The position numbers were made by a program, and so were the translations under genes. From Pseudomonadota bacterium (GTDB lineage: Bacteria > Pseudomonadota > Gammaproteobacteria > Steroidobacterales > Steroidobacteraceae), in contig QGUX01000015.1 of the NCBI GenBank assembly GCA_003242275.1, positions 1 to 21,259 of the forward strand: 21,259 nucleotides of DNA, given 5' to 3'. Positions 1 through 7,628 of this stretch are shown here, in pieces. Below the pieces are notes generated by a model that was given only the letters and a program-made list of their open reading frames with translations, had not been told where the DNA came from and did not search any database. Positions within the stretch are counted from its first letter, which is position 1; each line of letters begins with the position of its first letter.

Positions 1-684
1 CAGGCGCAGGTTCACCGAATCGCGGCGTGCGGCCGAGTGCTCGCGGTAGCCGTCGGTCCGGAAACGCGAGGCCGACAGGTTGTAGTCCAGCGGGCCGACG
101 CTGCCCAGCGTCTGTGCACCCAGCGTCATCGTGTCGTAGCTGCCGAAGGTGGCACGCACGCGCGCGGAAGGATCATCGGTGCCGGCCGCGCTCCAGATCT
201 GCACCACGCCGCCGGAGGAATTGCCGTACAGCGCCGAGAACGGGCCGCGCATCACCTGCAGGCGGTCCGCGCCCATCACCGAGAAGTGCGAGAGCTGGCC
301 CTGGCCGTCGGGCATCGAGGCCGGGATGCCGTCCGCGTACAGCCTGAGCCCGCGCACGCCGAAGGTGGCGCGCGAGCCGAAGCCGCGGATGGAAAGCTGC
401 GTGTCCTGGGCGTAGTTCCTGCGGTCGAGCGCGGTGACGCCGGGCACGCCGGTGAGCAGTTCGCTGACTTCCACCTGGCGGCCGTTGGCGTCGGGATCGA
501 CGGCGATGGTGTTCACCGAGGCCGGCACGTCGAGGTCGGGCACGCTGCGCAGGCGCGTGGCGCTGACCACGATGGGTTCGAGGATTTCCGCGCCGGACGC
601 GCCGGACTCCTGGGCTGCCAGTGCCGGTGCGGCCAGGCCCAGGCCGGCGGCGGCGAGGAGGAACGAAGTACTGGTTGGCTTCAT
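1..684 (-). CDS. TonB-dependent outer-membrane receptor, N-terminal part (runs off the left edge)
   Basis: This is the first 228 codons of a TonB-dependent receptor; the C-terminal barrel lies outside the window. Such proteins are 22-strand outer-membrane barrels that import siderophores, cobalamin or other ligands using TonB energy. The start ATG at 684 gives a signal peptide (hydrophobic residues about 8-23, cleavage near ALA-A). A short segment EPIVVSATR (about 36-44) follows, typical of the region before the plug. The plug domain is recognisable from its SVNTI strand, ELLTGVPGV, LSIRGFGSRATFGVRGLRLYADG-like core, the DRLQVMRGPFSALYGNSSGGV motif region (about 150-180), and then the first barrel strands (about 190-228). 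The family and start are well supported. The ligand cannot be told from this part, and I see no Fur-box-like sequence or riboswitch in the short upstream region. Confidence 0.93.
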   Translation of the reverse strand, partial: MKPTSTSFLLAAAGLGLAAPALAAQESGASGAEILEPIVVSATRLRSVPDLDVPASVNTIAVDPDANGRQVEVSELLTGVPGVTALDRRNYAQDTQLSIRGFGSRATFGVRGLRLYADGIPASMPDGQGQLSHFSVMGADRLQVMRGPFSALYGNSSGGVVQIWSAAGTDDPSARVRATFGSYDTMTLGAQTLGSVGPLDYNLSASRFRTDGYREHSAARRDSVNLRL

Positions 685-800
685 GCTGTTCTGCTCGGAG
701 CGTCCATGACTGGATGAGGGGGCAGGCAGTTTAGCCCGTGGCCGGCCCTGGAAGGGGCTGCATCAGGAAGCTTCAGGCAGGCCGGCGGCATCGGGCCGGC

Positions 801-839
801 GAAAAGCGAAAGGTCCGGCCCCGCAGCGGGCGGGGCCGG
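801..839 (-). terminator. Intrinsic terminator downstream of the YebC-family gene
   Basis: A perfect 10-bp inverted repeat (815-824 with 830-839, 5-nt loop) lies just past the minus-strand stop codon at 850. Read on the minus strand, the hairpin is followed by a T-rich stretch, CCTTTCGCTTTTC (801-813). The T tract is interrupted, so efficiency is uncertain. It would separate this gene from the TonB-dependent receptor transcribed in the same direction. Confidence 0.6.
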
Positions 840-849
840 GCCCCGTGCT

Positions 850-1572
850 TCACGCCAGCGTGTGATAGACGTTCTGCACGTCCTCGTCCTGCTCGAGCTT
901 GTCGAGCAGGGTCATCACTTCGTTGGCCTCGGCCTCGCCCAGCGTGACGGCGGTGGAGGGGATGTACTCGTGCGTGGCCGACAGCGGGGTCAGGCCCCGT
1001 TCCTCCAGCGCCTTCTGGACCTGCCCGAAATTCTCGAATTCGCAGCGCACGATGAGCTGCGGCTCGCCCTTCTCGCCGGTGCCTTCGCCCATTTCCTCCA
1101 GGCCGTGGTCGATCAGGTACAGCTCCAGGTCGTCCTGGTCGATGCCGGTGGGCTCGAGGCGGAACACGCCCATCTTGCGGAACATGAAGGCCACGCTGCC
1201 GCTGTTGCCGAGGTTGCCGCCGTGCTTGCTGAAGATGCTGCGCACGTTGGCCACGGTGCGCGTGGGATTGTCGGTGGCCGCTTCCACCAGCACCGCCACG
1301 CCGTGCGGCGCGTAGCCCTCGTAGATGATCTCGGAGTAATTGGTGGCGTCGCGCCCGCTGGCGCGCTTGATGGCCGCCTCCACCTTGTCCTTGGGCATGT
1401 TGACGGCCTTGGCGTTCTGGATGACGCGGCGCAGCGCGGGGTTGTTCGATGGGTCGGGGCCGCCGTTCTTCACGGCAATGGTGATGTCCTTGCCGATCTT
1501 GGTGAACTGCTTGGCCATGCGGTTCCACCGCGCGAACATCGTGTGCTTCCGCGTCTCGAATATGCGACCCAT
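850..1572 (-). CDS. YebC/PmpR family protein (atypical N-terminus subtype)
   Basis: A 240-residue member of the YebC/PmpR family, usually annotated as DNA-binding transcriptional regulators; some members have been reported to help ribosomes through difficult nascent sequences. Recognisable blocks are the N-terminal helical domain with [23 protein letters not shown] (about 38-60), then [17 protein letters not shown] (about 81-97) and [13 protein letters not shown] [28 protein letters not shown] (about 104-131). The length matches the family (about 240). The N-terminus is not the common MAGHSKW form. It reads [16 protein letters not shown], a form I associate with a second YebC lineage common in Bacteroidetes and present as an extra copy in some proteobacteria. 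The ATG at 1572 is chosen because MGR opens this subtype. It has a GGGGA and a GAGG upstream, but neither is ideally spaced. The gene is divergent from fhs. Confidence 0.93.
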   Translation of the reverse strand: MGRIFETRKHTMFARWNRMAKQFTKIGKDITIAVKNGGPDPSNNPALRRVIQNAKAVNMPKDKVEAAIKRASGRDATNYSEIIYEGYAPHGVAVLVEAATDNPTRTVANVRSIFSKHGGNLGNSGSVAFMFRKMGVFRLEPTGIDQDDLELYLIDHGLEEMGEGTGEKGEPQLIVRCEFENFGQVQKALEERGLTPLSATHEYIPSTAVTLGEAEANEVMTLLDKLEQDEDVQNVYHTLA

Positions 1573-1604
1573 AGACCTCGAAAATCCCCGTCTGTCTGGC
1601 TGAA

Positions 1605-1659
1605 AAACTTGCCTTGGGCATGCTCTGCCCAGGTCATTTAACCCCGTGATTGCAAGTTT
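1605..1659. promoter_or_regulatory. Nested inverted repeats in the yebC-like/fhs divergent intergenic region
   Basis: The 190-bp gap between the two divergent genes contains AAACTTGC (1605-1612) and its exact complement GCAAGTTT (1652-1659). Between them sits a second inverted repeat, TGGGCA-TGCTC-TGCCCA (1615-1631). This arrangement could be a regulator-binding site or a structured leader for either gene. No convincing sigma-70 promoter hexamers could be assigned around it, and it does not resemble a tetrahydrofolate riboswitch. Confidence 0.3.
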
Positions 1660-1762
1660 GCCCTATTGCTGGCATCGACGGGGCGATTCGGACATCATTG
1701 CGCGCCGGCCCCTCCCCGGGGTGGCCCACCAACAATCGCCGACAGAAAACAGGAAATCACCA

Positions 1763-3436
1763 ATGCCCCTGAGTGATATCGAGATTGCACGCCAGGCCAA
1801 GATGCAGCCCATCGAGAACGTGGCCGCCAAAATCGGGATCAGCAAGGACCAGCTCCTCCAGTACGGACCCTACAAGGCCAAGCTGTCGCTCGAGGCGGTC
1901 AGGGAGATCGGCAAGCGCAAGCCCGGCAAGCTGGTGCTGGTGACGGCGATCAACCCCACCCCGGCGGGCGAGGGCAAGACCACCACCACCGTGGGCCTGG
2001 GCGATGGTCTCAACGCCATCGGCAAGAAGGCCGTGATCTGCCTGCGCGAGCCCTCGCTCGGCCCCTGCTTCGGCATGAAGGGCGGTGCGGCCGGCGGCGG
2101 CTACGCGCAGATCGTGCCGATGGAAGACATCAACCTGCACTTCACCGGTGACTTCCACGCCATCGCCGCGGCCAACAACCTGCTGGCCGCCATGGTCGAC
2201 AACCACATCTACTGGGGCAACGAGCTCGGCATCGACACCCGCCGCGTCACCTGGCGCCGCGTGGTCGACATGAACGACCGCGCCCTGCGCCAGATCACCA
2301 ACTCGCTGGGCGGCCCGGGCAATGGCTTCCCGCGCGAGGACGGCTTCGACATCGTGGTGGCCTCCGAGGTGATGGCCATCTTCTGCCTGGCCACGGACCT
2401 GGATGACCTGGCCCGCCGCCTGGGCAACATCATCGTGGCCCGCACCCGTGACAAGAAGCCCATCTACGCGCGCGACCTGTGCGCCGACGGCGCCATGACC
2501 GTGCTGCTGCGCGACGCGCTGTCGCCGAACCTGGTGCAGACGCTGGAGGGCAACCCGGCCTTCGTGCACGGCGGCCCGTTCGCCAACATCGCCCACGGCT
2601 GCAACTCGGTGATGGCCACCCAGACCGCGCTGCGCCTGGCCGAGTACACCGTGACCGAGGCCGGCTTCGGCGCCGACCTGGGCGCGGAGAAATTCCTCGA
2701 CATCAAGTGCCGCAAGGCGGGCCTGAAGCCCGACGCGGCGGTCATCGTGGCCACCGTGCGCGCGCTGAAGATGCACGGCGGCGTGGCCAAGGAAGACCTC
2801 GGCAAGGAGAACCTCGAGGCGCTGCAGAAGGGCTTCGCCAACCTCGAGCGCCACCTGCAGAACGTGGCCAAGTTCGGCATCCCGACCGTGGTCGCGATCA
2901 ATGCCTTCAACACCGACACGCCGGCAGAGCACGAGCTGATCAAGAAGCTGTGCGAGGGCGTGGGTTCCAAGGCCATCCTGTGCACCCACTGGGCCAACGG
3001 TTCCAAGGGCACGATCGAGCTGGCCCACGAGGTGGTGCGGCTGACCGAGAGCGGCAAGGCCAGCTACAAGCCGCTGTACCCGGAGGAGATGCCGCTGCTG
3101 GAGAAGGTGCGCACCATCGCCAGGGAGATCTACCGCGCCAGCGACATCAGCTACGACAAGAAGGTGGCGGACCTCATCAGGGAGTTCGAGGAGGGCGGCT
3201 TCGGCAAGTTCCCGGTGTGCATCGCCAAGACGCAGTACAGCTTCTCCACCGACCCCAACGCCAAGGGCGCGCCCACCGGGCACGTGCTGAACATCCGCGA
3301 CGTGCGCCTGTCGGCCGGCGCGGAGTTCGTGGTGGTGATCTGCGGCGAGATCATGACCATGCCGGGCCTGCCCAAGGTGCCGGCGGCCAACTCGATCCGC
3401 CTCAACGCGCAGGGGCAGATCGAAGGCCTGTTCTGA
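1763..3436 (+). CDS. fhs: Formate--tetrahydrofolate ligase
   Basis: A cytosolic enzyme that makes 10-formyl-tetrahydrofolate from formate, ATP and tetrahydrofolate, feeding purine and fMet synthesis or one-carbon flow. The protein has 557 residues, the usual family size, and is collinear throughout. It has the nucleotide-binding loop [11 protein letters not shown] (66-76), the [25 protein letters not shown] block (about 112-135), the [13 protein letters not shown] block, and a C-terminal [16 protein letters not shown] signature. The ATG at 1763 is preferred to upstream in-frame starts because AGGA at 1751-1754 sits 8 nt before it and the [12 protein letters not shown] start matches the family. 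It is a single-gene unit: divergent from the YebC-like gene upstream and closed by a strong terminator downstream. Fhs is patchily distributed in Gammaproteobacteria, where FolD often suffices. Confidence 0.97.
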   Translation: MPLSDIEIARQAKMQPIENVAAKIGISKDQLLQYGPYKAKLSLEAVREIGKRKPGKLVLVTAINPTPAGEGKTTTTVGLGDGLNAIGKKAVICLREPSLGPCFGMKGGAAGGGYAQIVPMEDINLHFTGDFHAIAAANNLLAAMVDNHIYWGNELGIDTRRVTWRRVVDMNDRALRQITNSLGGPGNGFPREDGFDIVVASEVMAIFCLATDLDDLARRLGNIIVARTRDKKPIYARDLCADGAMTVLLRDALSPNLVQTLEGNPAFVHGGPFANIAHGCNSVMATQTALRLAEYTVTEAGFGADLGAEKFLDIKCRKAGLKPDAAVIVATVRALKMHGGVAKEDLGKENLEALQKGFANLERHLQNVAKFGIPTVVAINAFNTDTPAEHELIKKLCEGVGSKAILCTHWANGSKGTIELAHEVVRLTESGKASYKPLYPEEMPLLEKVRTIAREIYRASDISYDKKVADLIREFEEGGFGKFPVCIAKTQYSFSTDPNAKGAPTGHVLNIRDVRLSAGAEFVVVICGEIMTMPGLPKVPAANSIRLNAQGQIEGLF

Positions 3437-3458
3437 TCCGCATCCCGTCGATGCATGG

Positions 3459-3486
3459 AAAAAGGGGCCCACGCGGGCCCCTTTTT
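3459..3486. terminator. Strong bidirectional intrinsic terminator
   Basis: A perfect 12-bp inverted repeat: five A then GGGGCCC (3459-3470), loop ACGC, then GGGCCCC and five T (3475-3486). The plus strand continues with CTTT after the T run. It lies 22 bases after the fhs stop and 24 bases after the stop of the minus-strand DUF1993 gene. The A/T flanks let the same hairpin terminate both convergent transcripts. Confidence 0.92.
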
Positions 3487-3510
3487 CTTTCCTGGCCGCA
3501 CGGCCCCCGT

Positions 3511-4026
3511 TCATGCGCCCACGTAGTCCGGCTTGCCCAGGTCCAGTCCATTGTGGCGCAGCAGGGCATAGACCATGGTGTAGTGGAAGTACACGTTCGG
3601 CGTGCCGAAGTTCAGCAGGTAGTCGAGGCCGACGAAGTTCAGCTCGCGCTGCCGGCCCGGCGGGCCGAGCTTGAGCGAGATGGCGCGGTCCTCCGAGCCT
3701 TCGAAGGCCGCGGGCGGCAGCGAGTTGAGGAACTCGATGGTCTTCGCCACGCGGGCCTTCAGTTCTGCGAAGCTGGTCTCGTTGTCCTCGTAGCGCGGCA
3801 CCTCGTGGCCGGCCAGGCGTGCGCAGGTGCCCTTGGCCATGTCCGTGGCGATCTGCACCTGGCGGGTGAAGTGGTACATGTCGGGCGCGAGCCGCGCCTG
3901 CAGGATGGCCGAAGGGTCGATGTTGCGCTCGGTCACCCACTTCTCCGCCTTCTCGAGGATGTTGCCGAGGTTGGTGAGCAGGCGCGTGTACACGCCCACG
4001 GATGCGCGGTGCATCGAGATGTTCAT
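3511..4026 (-). CDS. DUF1993 domain-containing protein
   Basis: A 171-residue protein of the DUF1993 family, thought to adopt a DinB-like four-helix bundle; no function is established. Visible family features are the N-terminal SMHRASVGVYTRLLTNLGNILEKA helix region (about 4-28), then LAPDMYHFTRQVQIATDMAKG (about 46-66), and the C-terminal NVYFHYTMVYALLRHNGLDLGK-type helix ending the protein. The His/Asp and His/Tyr positions in these helices resemble the putative metal-site arrangement of DinB-like folds, but that is inference. The start at 4026 has only a weak GGGGA upstream; Met5 is an alternative. It lies 77 bp downstream of the DUF885 gene on the same strand with no clear terminator between, so it may be the last gene of the long lptD transcription unit. 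Confidence 0.85.
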   Translation of the reverse strand: MNISMHRASVGVYTRLLTNLGNILEKAEKWVTERNIDPSAILQARLAPDMYHFTRQVQIATDMAKGTCARLAGHEVPRYEDNETSFAELKARVAKTIEFLNSLPPAAFEGSEDRAISLKLGPPGRQRELNFVGLDYLLNFGTPNVYFHYTMVYALLRHNGLDLGKPDYVGA

Positions 4027-4062
4027 GCTGGAAGGATCCCCTTTGTGTTCAAGTGCCGGAAC

Positions 4063-4089
4063 GGCGCGCCAATGATACGGCGGCGCGCC
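4063..4089. repeat. Paired GGCGCGCC palindromes after the DUF885 gene
   Basis: GGCGCGCC occurs at 4063-4070 and again at 4082-4089, 11 nt apart. Each copy is self-complementary, so the two can also pair to form a hairpin downstream of the DUF885 stop. No T tract follows on the minus strand, so it is not a convincing intrinsic terminator. In a GC-rich genome it may be coincidental. Confidence 0.3.
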
Positions 4090-4103
4090 CCGGCCCGGGC
4101 GGC

Positions 4104-5924
4104 TCAGCGCCGCCGCGAGGCGATCCAGTCGTCGATGCGCCGCTCCAGCAGCGGCAGGGGCAGGGCGCCGCCGCCCAGCACCGCGTCGTGGAAGGCACGC
4201 AGGTCGAAACGCCCGCCCAGTTCCGTCTCGGCGCGCCGGCGCAGCTCCTGGATCTTCATCATGCCGAGCTTGTAACCGGTGGCCTGGCCCGGCCAGATCA
4301 GGTAGCGCCGCACCTCCGAGCGCACCGCGGCCTCGGACAGCGGCGTGTTCCCGACGAAGTAGTCCACCGCCTGCTGTTCGGTCCAGCCCATGGCGTGCAG
4401 CCCGGTGTCCACCACCAGGCGCACGGCGCGGAACAGCTCCATGGTGAGGCGGCCGAAGTCCGAGTACGGATCCTGGTAGGTGCCGGGCATCTCGCGCGCC
4501 AGCGCCTCGGCGTACAGCGCCCAGCCCTCGGTATAGGCGTTGAAGCTGGCCTGGCGGCGGAACTGCGGCAGGCCGGTGAGCTGTTGCGCGATCGCCATCT
4601 GCATGTGGTGGCCCGGGATTCCCTCGTGGTAGGCAGTCACTTCCAGCTCAGGGATCGGCAGCGCCTGCATGTCGATCAGGTGCGCGTAGTAGATGCCGGG
4701 CCGCGAGCCGTCGGGTGCGGGCGGGTAGTAATGCTGCGCGGCGCCGGCCTGCTCGCGGAAGGGCTCGACCCGCCGCACCACCAGGTCCGCCTTCGGCAGC
4801 AGCCCGAAGAATTGCGGCAGCTGGCGGCGGATGTTGTCGATGGCGGCCGTGGCCGCGTCGAGGTAGGCTTGGCGGCCCTCGTCGGTGTTGGGGAAACGGA
4901 AGCGCGGATCGGTGTGCAGGAAGCGGAAGAATTCCGCGAGGCTGCCGGTGAAGCCGGTCTTCTCCTTGAGCTGCTCCATCTCCGCGCGGATGCGTGCCAC
5001 CTCGGCGAGGCCGGTGCGATGCACCTCCTGCGGGCTCAGCGGCAGGGTGGTCATGTTCCGGAGGGCCGCGGCATAGAACGCCAGCCCGTCCGGATGCCGG
5101 CTGCCCACGCCGGAGGCATTCACCGGCGCCTCGGGGAGATCCTTCCCGATCCACGCGATCAGCTCCTCGTAGGCCGGCTTCACGTGTGCGAGCAGCGCGT
5201 TGCGGGCGGCGGACTGCAGCGCAGGAATGCGGCTGGGCGTGATCGCGCCGCTGGTGACAAGGCCCTCGATTTCGGCCTTGAGGTCGGCCCACAGTGCCGA
5301 ATCGGGGCCCTCGTCGAAGGGCGCACCGGAGATGACCTTGCGCGCCTGGTCGATCACGGCTTCGTGCGCGAAGCGCGGCGGGCGGATGCCGAGCTTCGCC
5401 GAGGCCGTGGCCTGTTCGATGAGCTGGCGCATGAGCCGCGGAAACTGCGCCAGGCGCGACAGGTACGCCTCGAAATCCGCCTCGGTGTCGACGGCGTGGA
5501 AGTTGATCATGAAGGTGGGAAGCTGCGACTGCATGCCGTTCATCTGGTCGAACATGTACATGTGCAGCAGCCACGGCCGCATCGCGGCGGCCATCTCGTA
5601 GCGGTATTTCCACAGTTCGTAGGACAGCTTCGCCTCGTCGTCGAGCTTCCCGTAGTCGAAGCGCCGCTGCATCTCGCGCACCGAGCGGCGCTGCCAGGCC
5701 AGCTGGCGGTCCATGGCCTCGACCGAGACGTCGTCGAGCTGGTCGTTCAGCTCCTTGCGCCCCAGGAAGGTCAGCTGCATCGGCGAGAAGCGCAGTTCCT
5801 CCTCGTACTGTGCGTCCAGCCAGGCGTTGAGCCGGTCGCTCTCGGTCATGCCAGGCCGCGCGTCCGGGGGCGTGGTGGTGCAGGCCGCCAGCAGCAACAG
5901 GGCGAGGATGGGTGATGCGCGCAT
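4104..5924 (-). CDS. DUF885 family lipoprotein (putative metallopeptidase-like protein)
   Basis: A 606-residue member of the DUF885 family, predicted zinc-peptidase-like proteins mostly without a defined substrate. The N-terminus is a lipoprotein signal: MRASPILALLLLAAC with lipobox LAAC, so Cys15 should be lipidated and the protein anchored in the envelope. The key motif is HEGIPGHH (433-440), an HExxxxH-like putative metal site in the most conserved part of the family. The conserved C-terminal QATGYKLGMMKIQELRR region follows near 560. The ATG at 5924 is chosen because it opens the lipoprotein signal and has AAGGAAGGA just upstream; the much longer upstream-open frame is not coding. It starts 20 bp after apaH ends, so it is probably co-transcribed with the rsmA-apaG-apaH segment. 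The cellular role is unknown. Confidence 0.92.
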   Translation of the reverse strand: MRASPILALLLLAACTTTPPDARPGMTESDRLNAWLDAQYEEELRFSPMQLTFLGRKELNDQLDDVSVEAMDRQLAWQRRSVREMQRRFDYGKLDDEAKLSYELWKYRYEMAAAMRPWLLHMYMFDQMNGMQSQLPTFMINFHAVDTEADFEAYLSRLAQFPRLMRQLIEQATASAKLGIRPPRFAHEAVIDQARKVISGAPFDEGPDSALWADLKAEIEGLVTSGAITPSRIPALQSAARNALLAHVKPAYEELIAWIGKDLPEAPVNASGVGSRHPDGLAFYAAALRNMTTLPLSPQEVHRTGLAEVARIRAEMEQLKEKTGFTGSLAEFFRFLHTDPRFRFPNTDEGRQAYLDAATAAIDNIRRQLPQFFGLLPKADLVVRRVEPFREQAGAAQHYYPPAPDGSRPGIYYAHLIDMQALPIPELEVTAYHEGIPGHHMQMAIAQQLTGLPQFRRQASFNAYTEGWALYAEALAREMPGTYQDPYSDFGRLTMELFRAVRLVVDTGLHAMGWTEQQAVDYFVGNTPLSEAAVRSEVRRYLIWPGQATGYKLGMMKIQELRRRAETELGGRFDLRAFHDAVLGGGALPLPLLERRIDDWIASRRR

Positions 5925-5944
5925 GGCTTCCTTCCTTGGCAGGT

Positions 5945-6781
5945 TCAGTCGCCGCCGGGCGTCTGGCAGGCCTGGCAGGCCACCGACACCGGCGGTGCTC
6001 CAGTATCGTCGAGGTTGACGGCGGTGAGCGCGCCGCCCCAGACGCAACCGGTGTCCAGCGCCAGCAGGCCGGGGCGGATCATGAGGCCCAGCGTGGACCA
6101 GTGGCCGAAGACCAGCCGGCGTTCCGTCAGGCGGCGGTGACCGTGCTCGAACCAGGGCAGCCACGGCGCGTGGCTGGCATCGGGCGCGCCCTTCAGCTTC
6201 AGGTCGATGCGCCCGTCGGCATGGCAGTAGCGCATGCGCGTGAGCACGTTGATGGTGAAGCGTTGCTTCTCGATGGGCGTGGCGGCATCGCTCCAGCGCT
6301 CGGGCTTGTTGCCGTACATGTGCGACAGGAAGCCGGGCGGATCATCACGCAGCGCCCGCTCGGCCGCGCGCGCATTGGCCAGCAGGTCCTCGAGCGTCCA
6401 CTCGGGAATCACGCCGCCGTGGATGAACAGGTCGCCGTGATGCGCGTCGTCGATGGCCAGGGGTTGCAGGATCAGCCAGTCCATCAGCGCTTCGCGGTCG
6501 GGCGCCGCCAGCACGTCCTCGAGCGTGTCGCCGGGACGCAGTCCGCGCCCGGCATCGTGGTGCACGGCCAGCAGGTGCAGGTCGTGGTTGCCCAGCACCG
6601 TGCGCGCCGCGGCGCCCAGGTGGCGCACGAAGCGCAGCACCTCGAGCGAGGCCGGCCCGCGGTTGACCAGGTCGCCGACGAAGAAGAGCTGGTCCCGGTC
6701 GGGCGAGAACTTCAGCCTGGCGAGCAGGGCCAGCAGCGCGTCGTGGCAGCCCTGCACGTCACCGATCGCGTAGCGCGCCAA
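5945..6781 (-). CDS. apaH: Bis(5'-nucleosyl)-tetraphosphatase, symmetrical
   Basis: ApaH hydrolyses diadenosine tetraphosphate to two ADP and removes Np4 caps from RNA. The 278-residue product matches the E. coli length of about 280. Metallophosphoesterase motifs are GDVQGC (7-12), GDLVNRG (36-42) and GNHDLHLLAV (64-73), followed by HGG (IHGGVIPEW) and the C-terminal FGHWSTLG and LDTGCVWGGALTA motifs. The start is taken as a TTG at 6781, because it gives the N-terminus MARYAIGDVQGC expected for the family. The in-frame ATG upstream (6862) would lie inside apaG and add an unrelated tail. There is no clear Shine-Dalgarno for the TTG. The gene begins 16 bp after the apaG stop, so expression probably depends on translation of apaG. 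The C-terminus has a short extra tail with two cysteines (ACQAC). Confidence 0.95.
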   Translation of the reverse strand: MARYAIGDVQGCHDALLALLARLKFSPDRDQLFFVGDLVNRGPASLEVLRFVRHLGAAARTVLGNHDLHLLAVHHDAGRGLRPGDTLEDVLAAPDREALMDWLILQPLAIDDAHHGDLFIHGGVIPEWTLEDLLANARAAERALRDDPPGFLSHMYGNKPERWSDAATPIEKQRFTINVLTRMRYCHADGRIDLKLKGAPDASHAPWLPWFEHGHRRLTERRLVFGHWSTLGLMIRPGLLALDTGCVWGGALTAVNLDDTGAPPVSVACQACQTPGGD

Positions 6782-6797
6782 GGTGCTTGCAGGTCGG

Positions 6798-7169
6798 TCA
6801 GTGCAACAGCCCCGGCACGGCCAGGCGGAAGGGCGCGATGGGGGCGTCGAAGCTCTCGCCATCGTCGGCCACCATCTGGTAGCTGCCCTGCATGGTGCCC
6901 ACCGGGGTCTCGAGGATGGCGCCGCTGGAATAGCGGAATCCCTCCCCGGGCGCGAGGTGGGGCTGCTCGCCCACCACGCCGTCGCCGCGCACCTCCTGTA
7001 CCTTGCCGTTGGCGTCGGTGATGATCCAGTGGCGGCGCAGCAGCTTCGCGGCCTCCCTGCCCTCGTTGCGGATGGTGATGGTGTACGAGAACACGTAGCG
7101 GCGGTTGTCCGGGTCCGACTGGTCCGGGACGTAGCTGGTCTCGACGCTGACGCGGATGCGCGGCGTCAT
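6798..7169 (-). CDS. apaG: Co2+/Mg2+ efflux protein ApaG
   Basis: A 123-residue single-domain protein with the fibronectin-III-like ApaG fold. The name refers to effects on divalent-cation tolerance in Salmonella; the biochemical role is unclear. Family motifs visible are [31 protein letters not shown] N-terminal strands (about 6-33), [17 protein letters not shown] (about 43-55), [24 protein letters not shown] (about 60-83), and the [13 protein letters not shown] strand (about 88-100). The start ATG at 7169 overlaps the stop of the upstream universal stress protein gene by four bases (ATGA), so translation is likely coupled to it. It is followed by apaH, the usual partner in the rsmA-apaG-apaH order. 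Confidence 0.96.
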   Translation of the reverse strand: MTPRIRVSVETSYVPDQSDPDNRRYVFSYTITIRNEGREAAKLLRRHWIITDANGKVQEVRGDGVVGEQPHLAPGEGFRYSSGAILETPVGTMQGSYQMVADDGESFDAPIAPFRLAVPGLLH

Positions 7170-7615
7170 GCGGTGCGTTCGGCCGCCGGCAGGCGCACGG
7201 CGAGCACGTCGCAGGGTGCGGCATGCAGCACCGCGTCCTCGATCAGGTTGATGAGGATGGACAGTCCGTGGCGCTCGTGGCTGCCGATCACGATCAGGTC
7301 ATGACCGCCGGTGCGCGCGGCGCGCACGATCTCGCCCTTGATCGAGCCGATGGCCACCTCCCACTGCGGCTCCGGATCGAGCTGGCCGGCGAGCTTGGCC
7401 ATCTGGCTGCGCGCGCGCTCCACCAGCTCGCCCTCGATCTGCACCGCTGGCAGCAGCGAGTCGCTGAGCGGCTCGACCGGCACGTACTCCACCACGTGCA
7501 GCAGCTTGAGCGTCGCGCCCGGGAACAGCGAGGCCAGCGCCCGCGCCCGCTGGGCGACGTGGATGCCGTCGGGGGAGAGGTCGACGACCGCCAGGATGTT
7601 GCGATAGAGGTCCAT
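7166..7615 (-). CDS. Universal stress protein (UspA family)
   Basis: A 149-residue single-domain cytosolic protein of the Usp family (Rossmann-like fold). It opens with the typical [17 protein letters not shown] strand and loop and has [11 protein letters not shown] in the second strand. [14 protein letters not shown] (about 109-122) and CDVLAVRL near the C-terminus complete the pattern. The glycine-rich ATP loop (G-x2-G-x9-G-S/T) is not present after GSHERHG, so it looks like the UspA-type class that does not bind ATP stably; this is an inference from the missing glycines. It sits between rsmA (13 bp upstream) and apaG (ATGA overlap), a position that is empty in the classical E. coli operon. 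Its role with apaG/apaH is unknown, but both stress proteins and Ap4A metabolism are stress-linked. Confidence 0.93.
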   Translation of the reverse strand: MDLYRNILAVVDLSPDGIHVAQRARALASLFPGATLKLLHVVEYVPVEPLSDSLLPAVQIEGELVERARSQMAKLAGQLDPEPQWEVAIGSIKGEIVRAARTGGHDLIVIGSHERHGLSILINLIEDAVLHAAPCDVLAVRLPAAERTA

Positions 7616-7628
7616 GGGCCGAGCCTAA

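Noticed and set aside
685..849. Fur box or cobalamin riboswitch upstream of the TonB-dependent receptor
   Set aside because: No AT-rich 19-bp Fur-like repeat and no B12-box-like element is visible; the gap is short and GC-rich.
1573..1762. Tetrahydrofolate riboswitch before fhs
   Set aside because: The gap lacks the conserved junction elements and the class is mainly known from Firmicutes; only simple inverted repeats are seen.
1757..3940. Long minus-strand open frame (over 700 codons) across fhs
   Set aside because: Antisense to full-length fhs and low-complexity in composition; it also crosses the bidirectional terminator.
4063..4103. Hairpin of the two GGCGCGCC copies as a DUF885 terminator
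   Set aside because: No T tract follows on the minus strand, and self-complementary GC 8-mers are common in such genomes.
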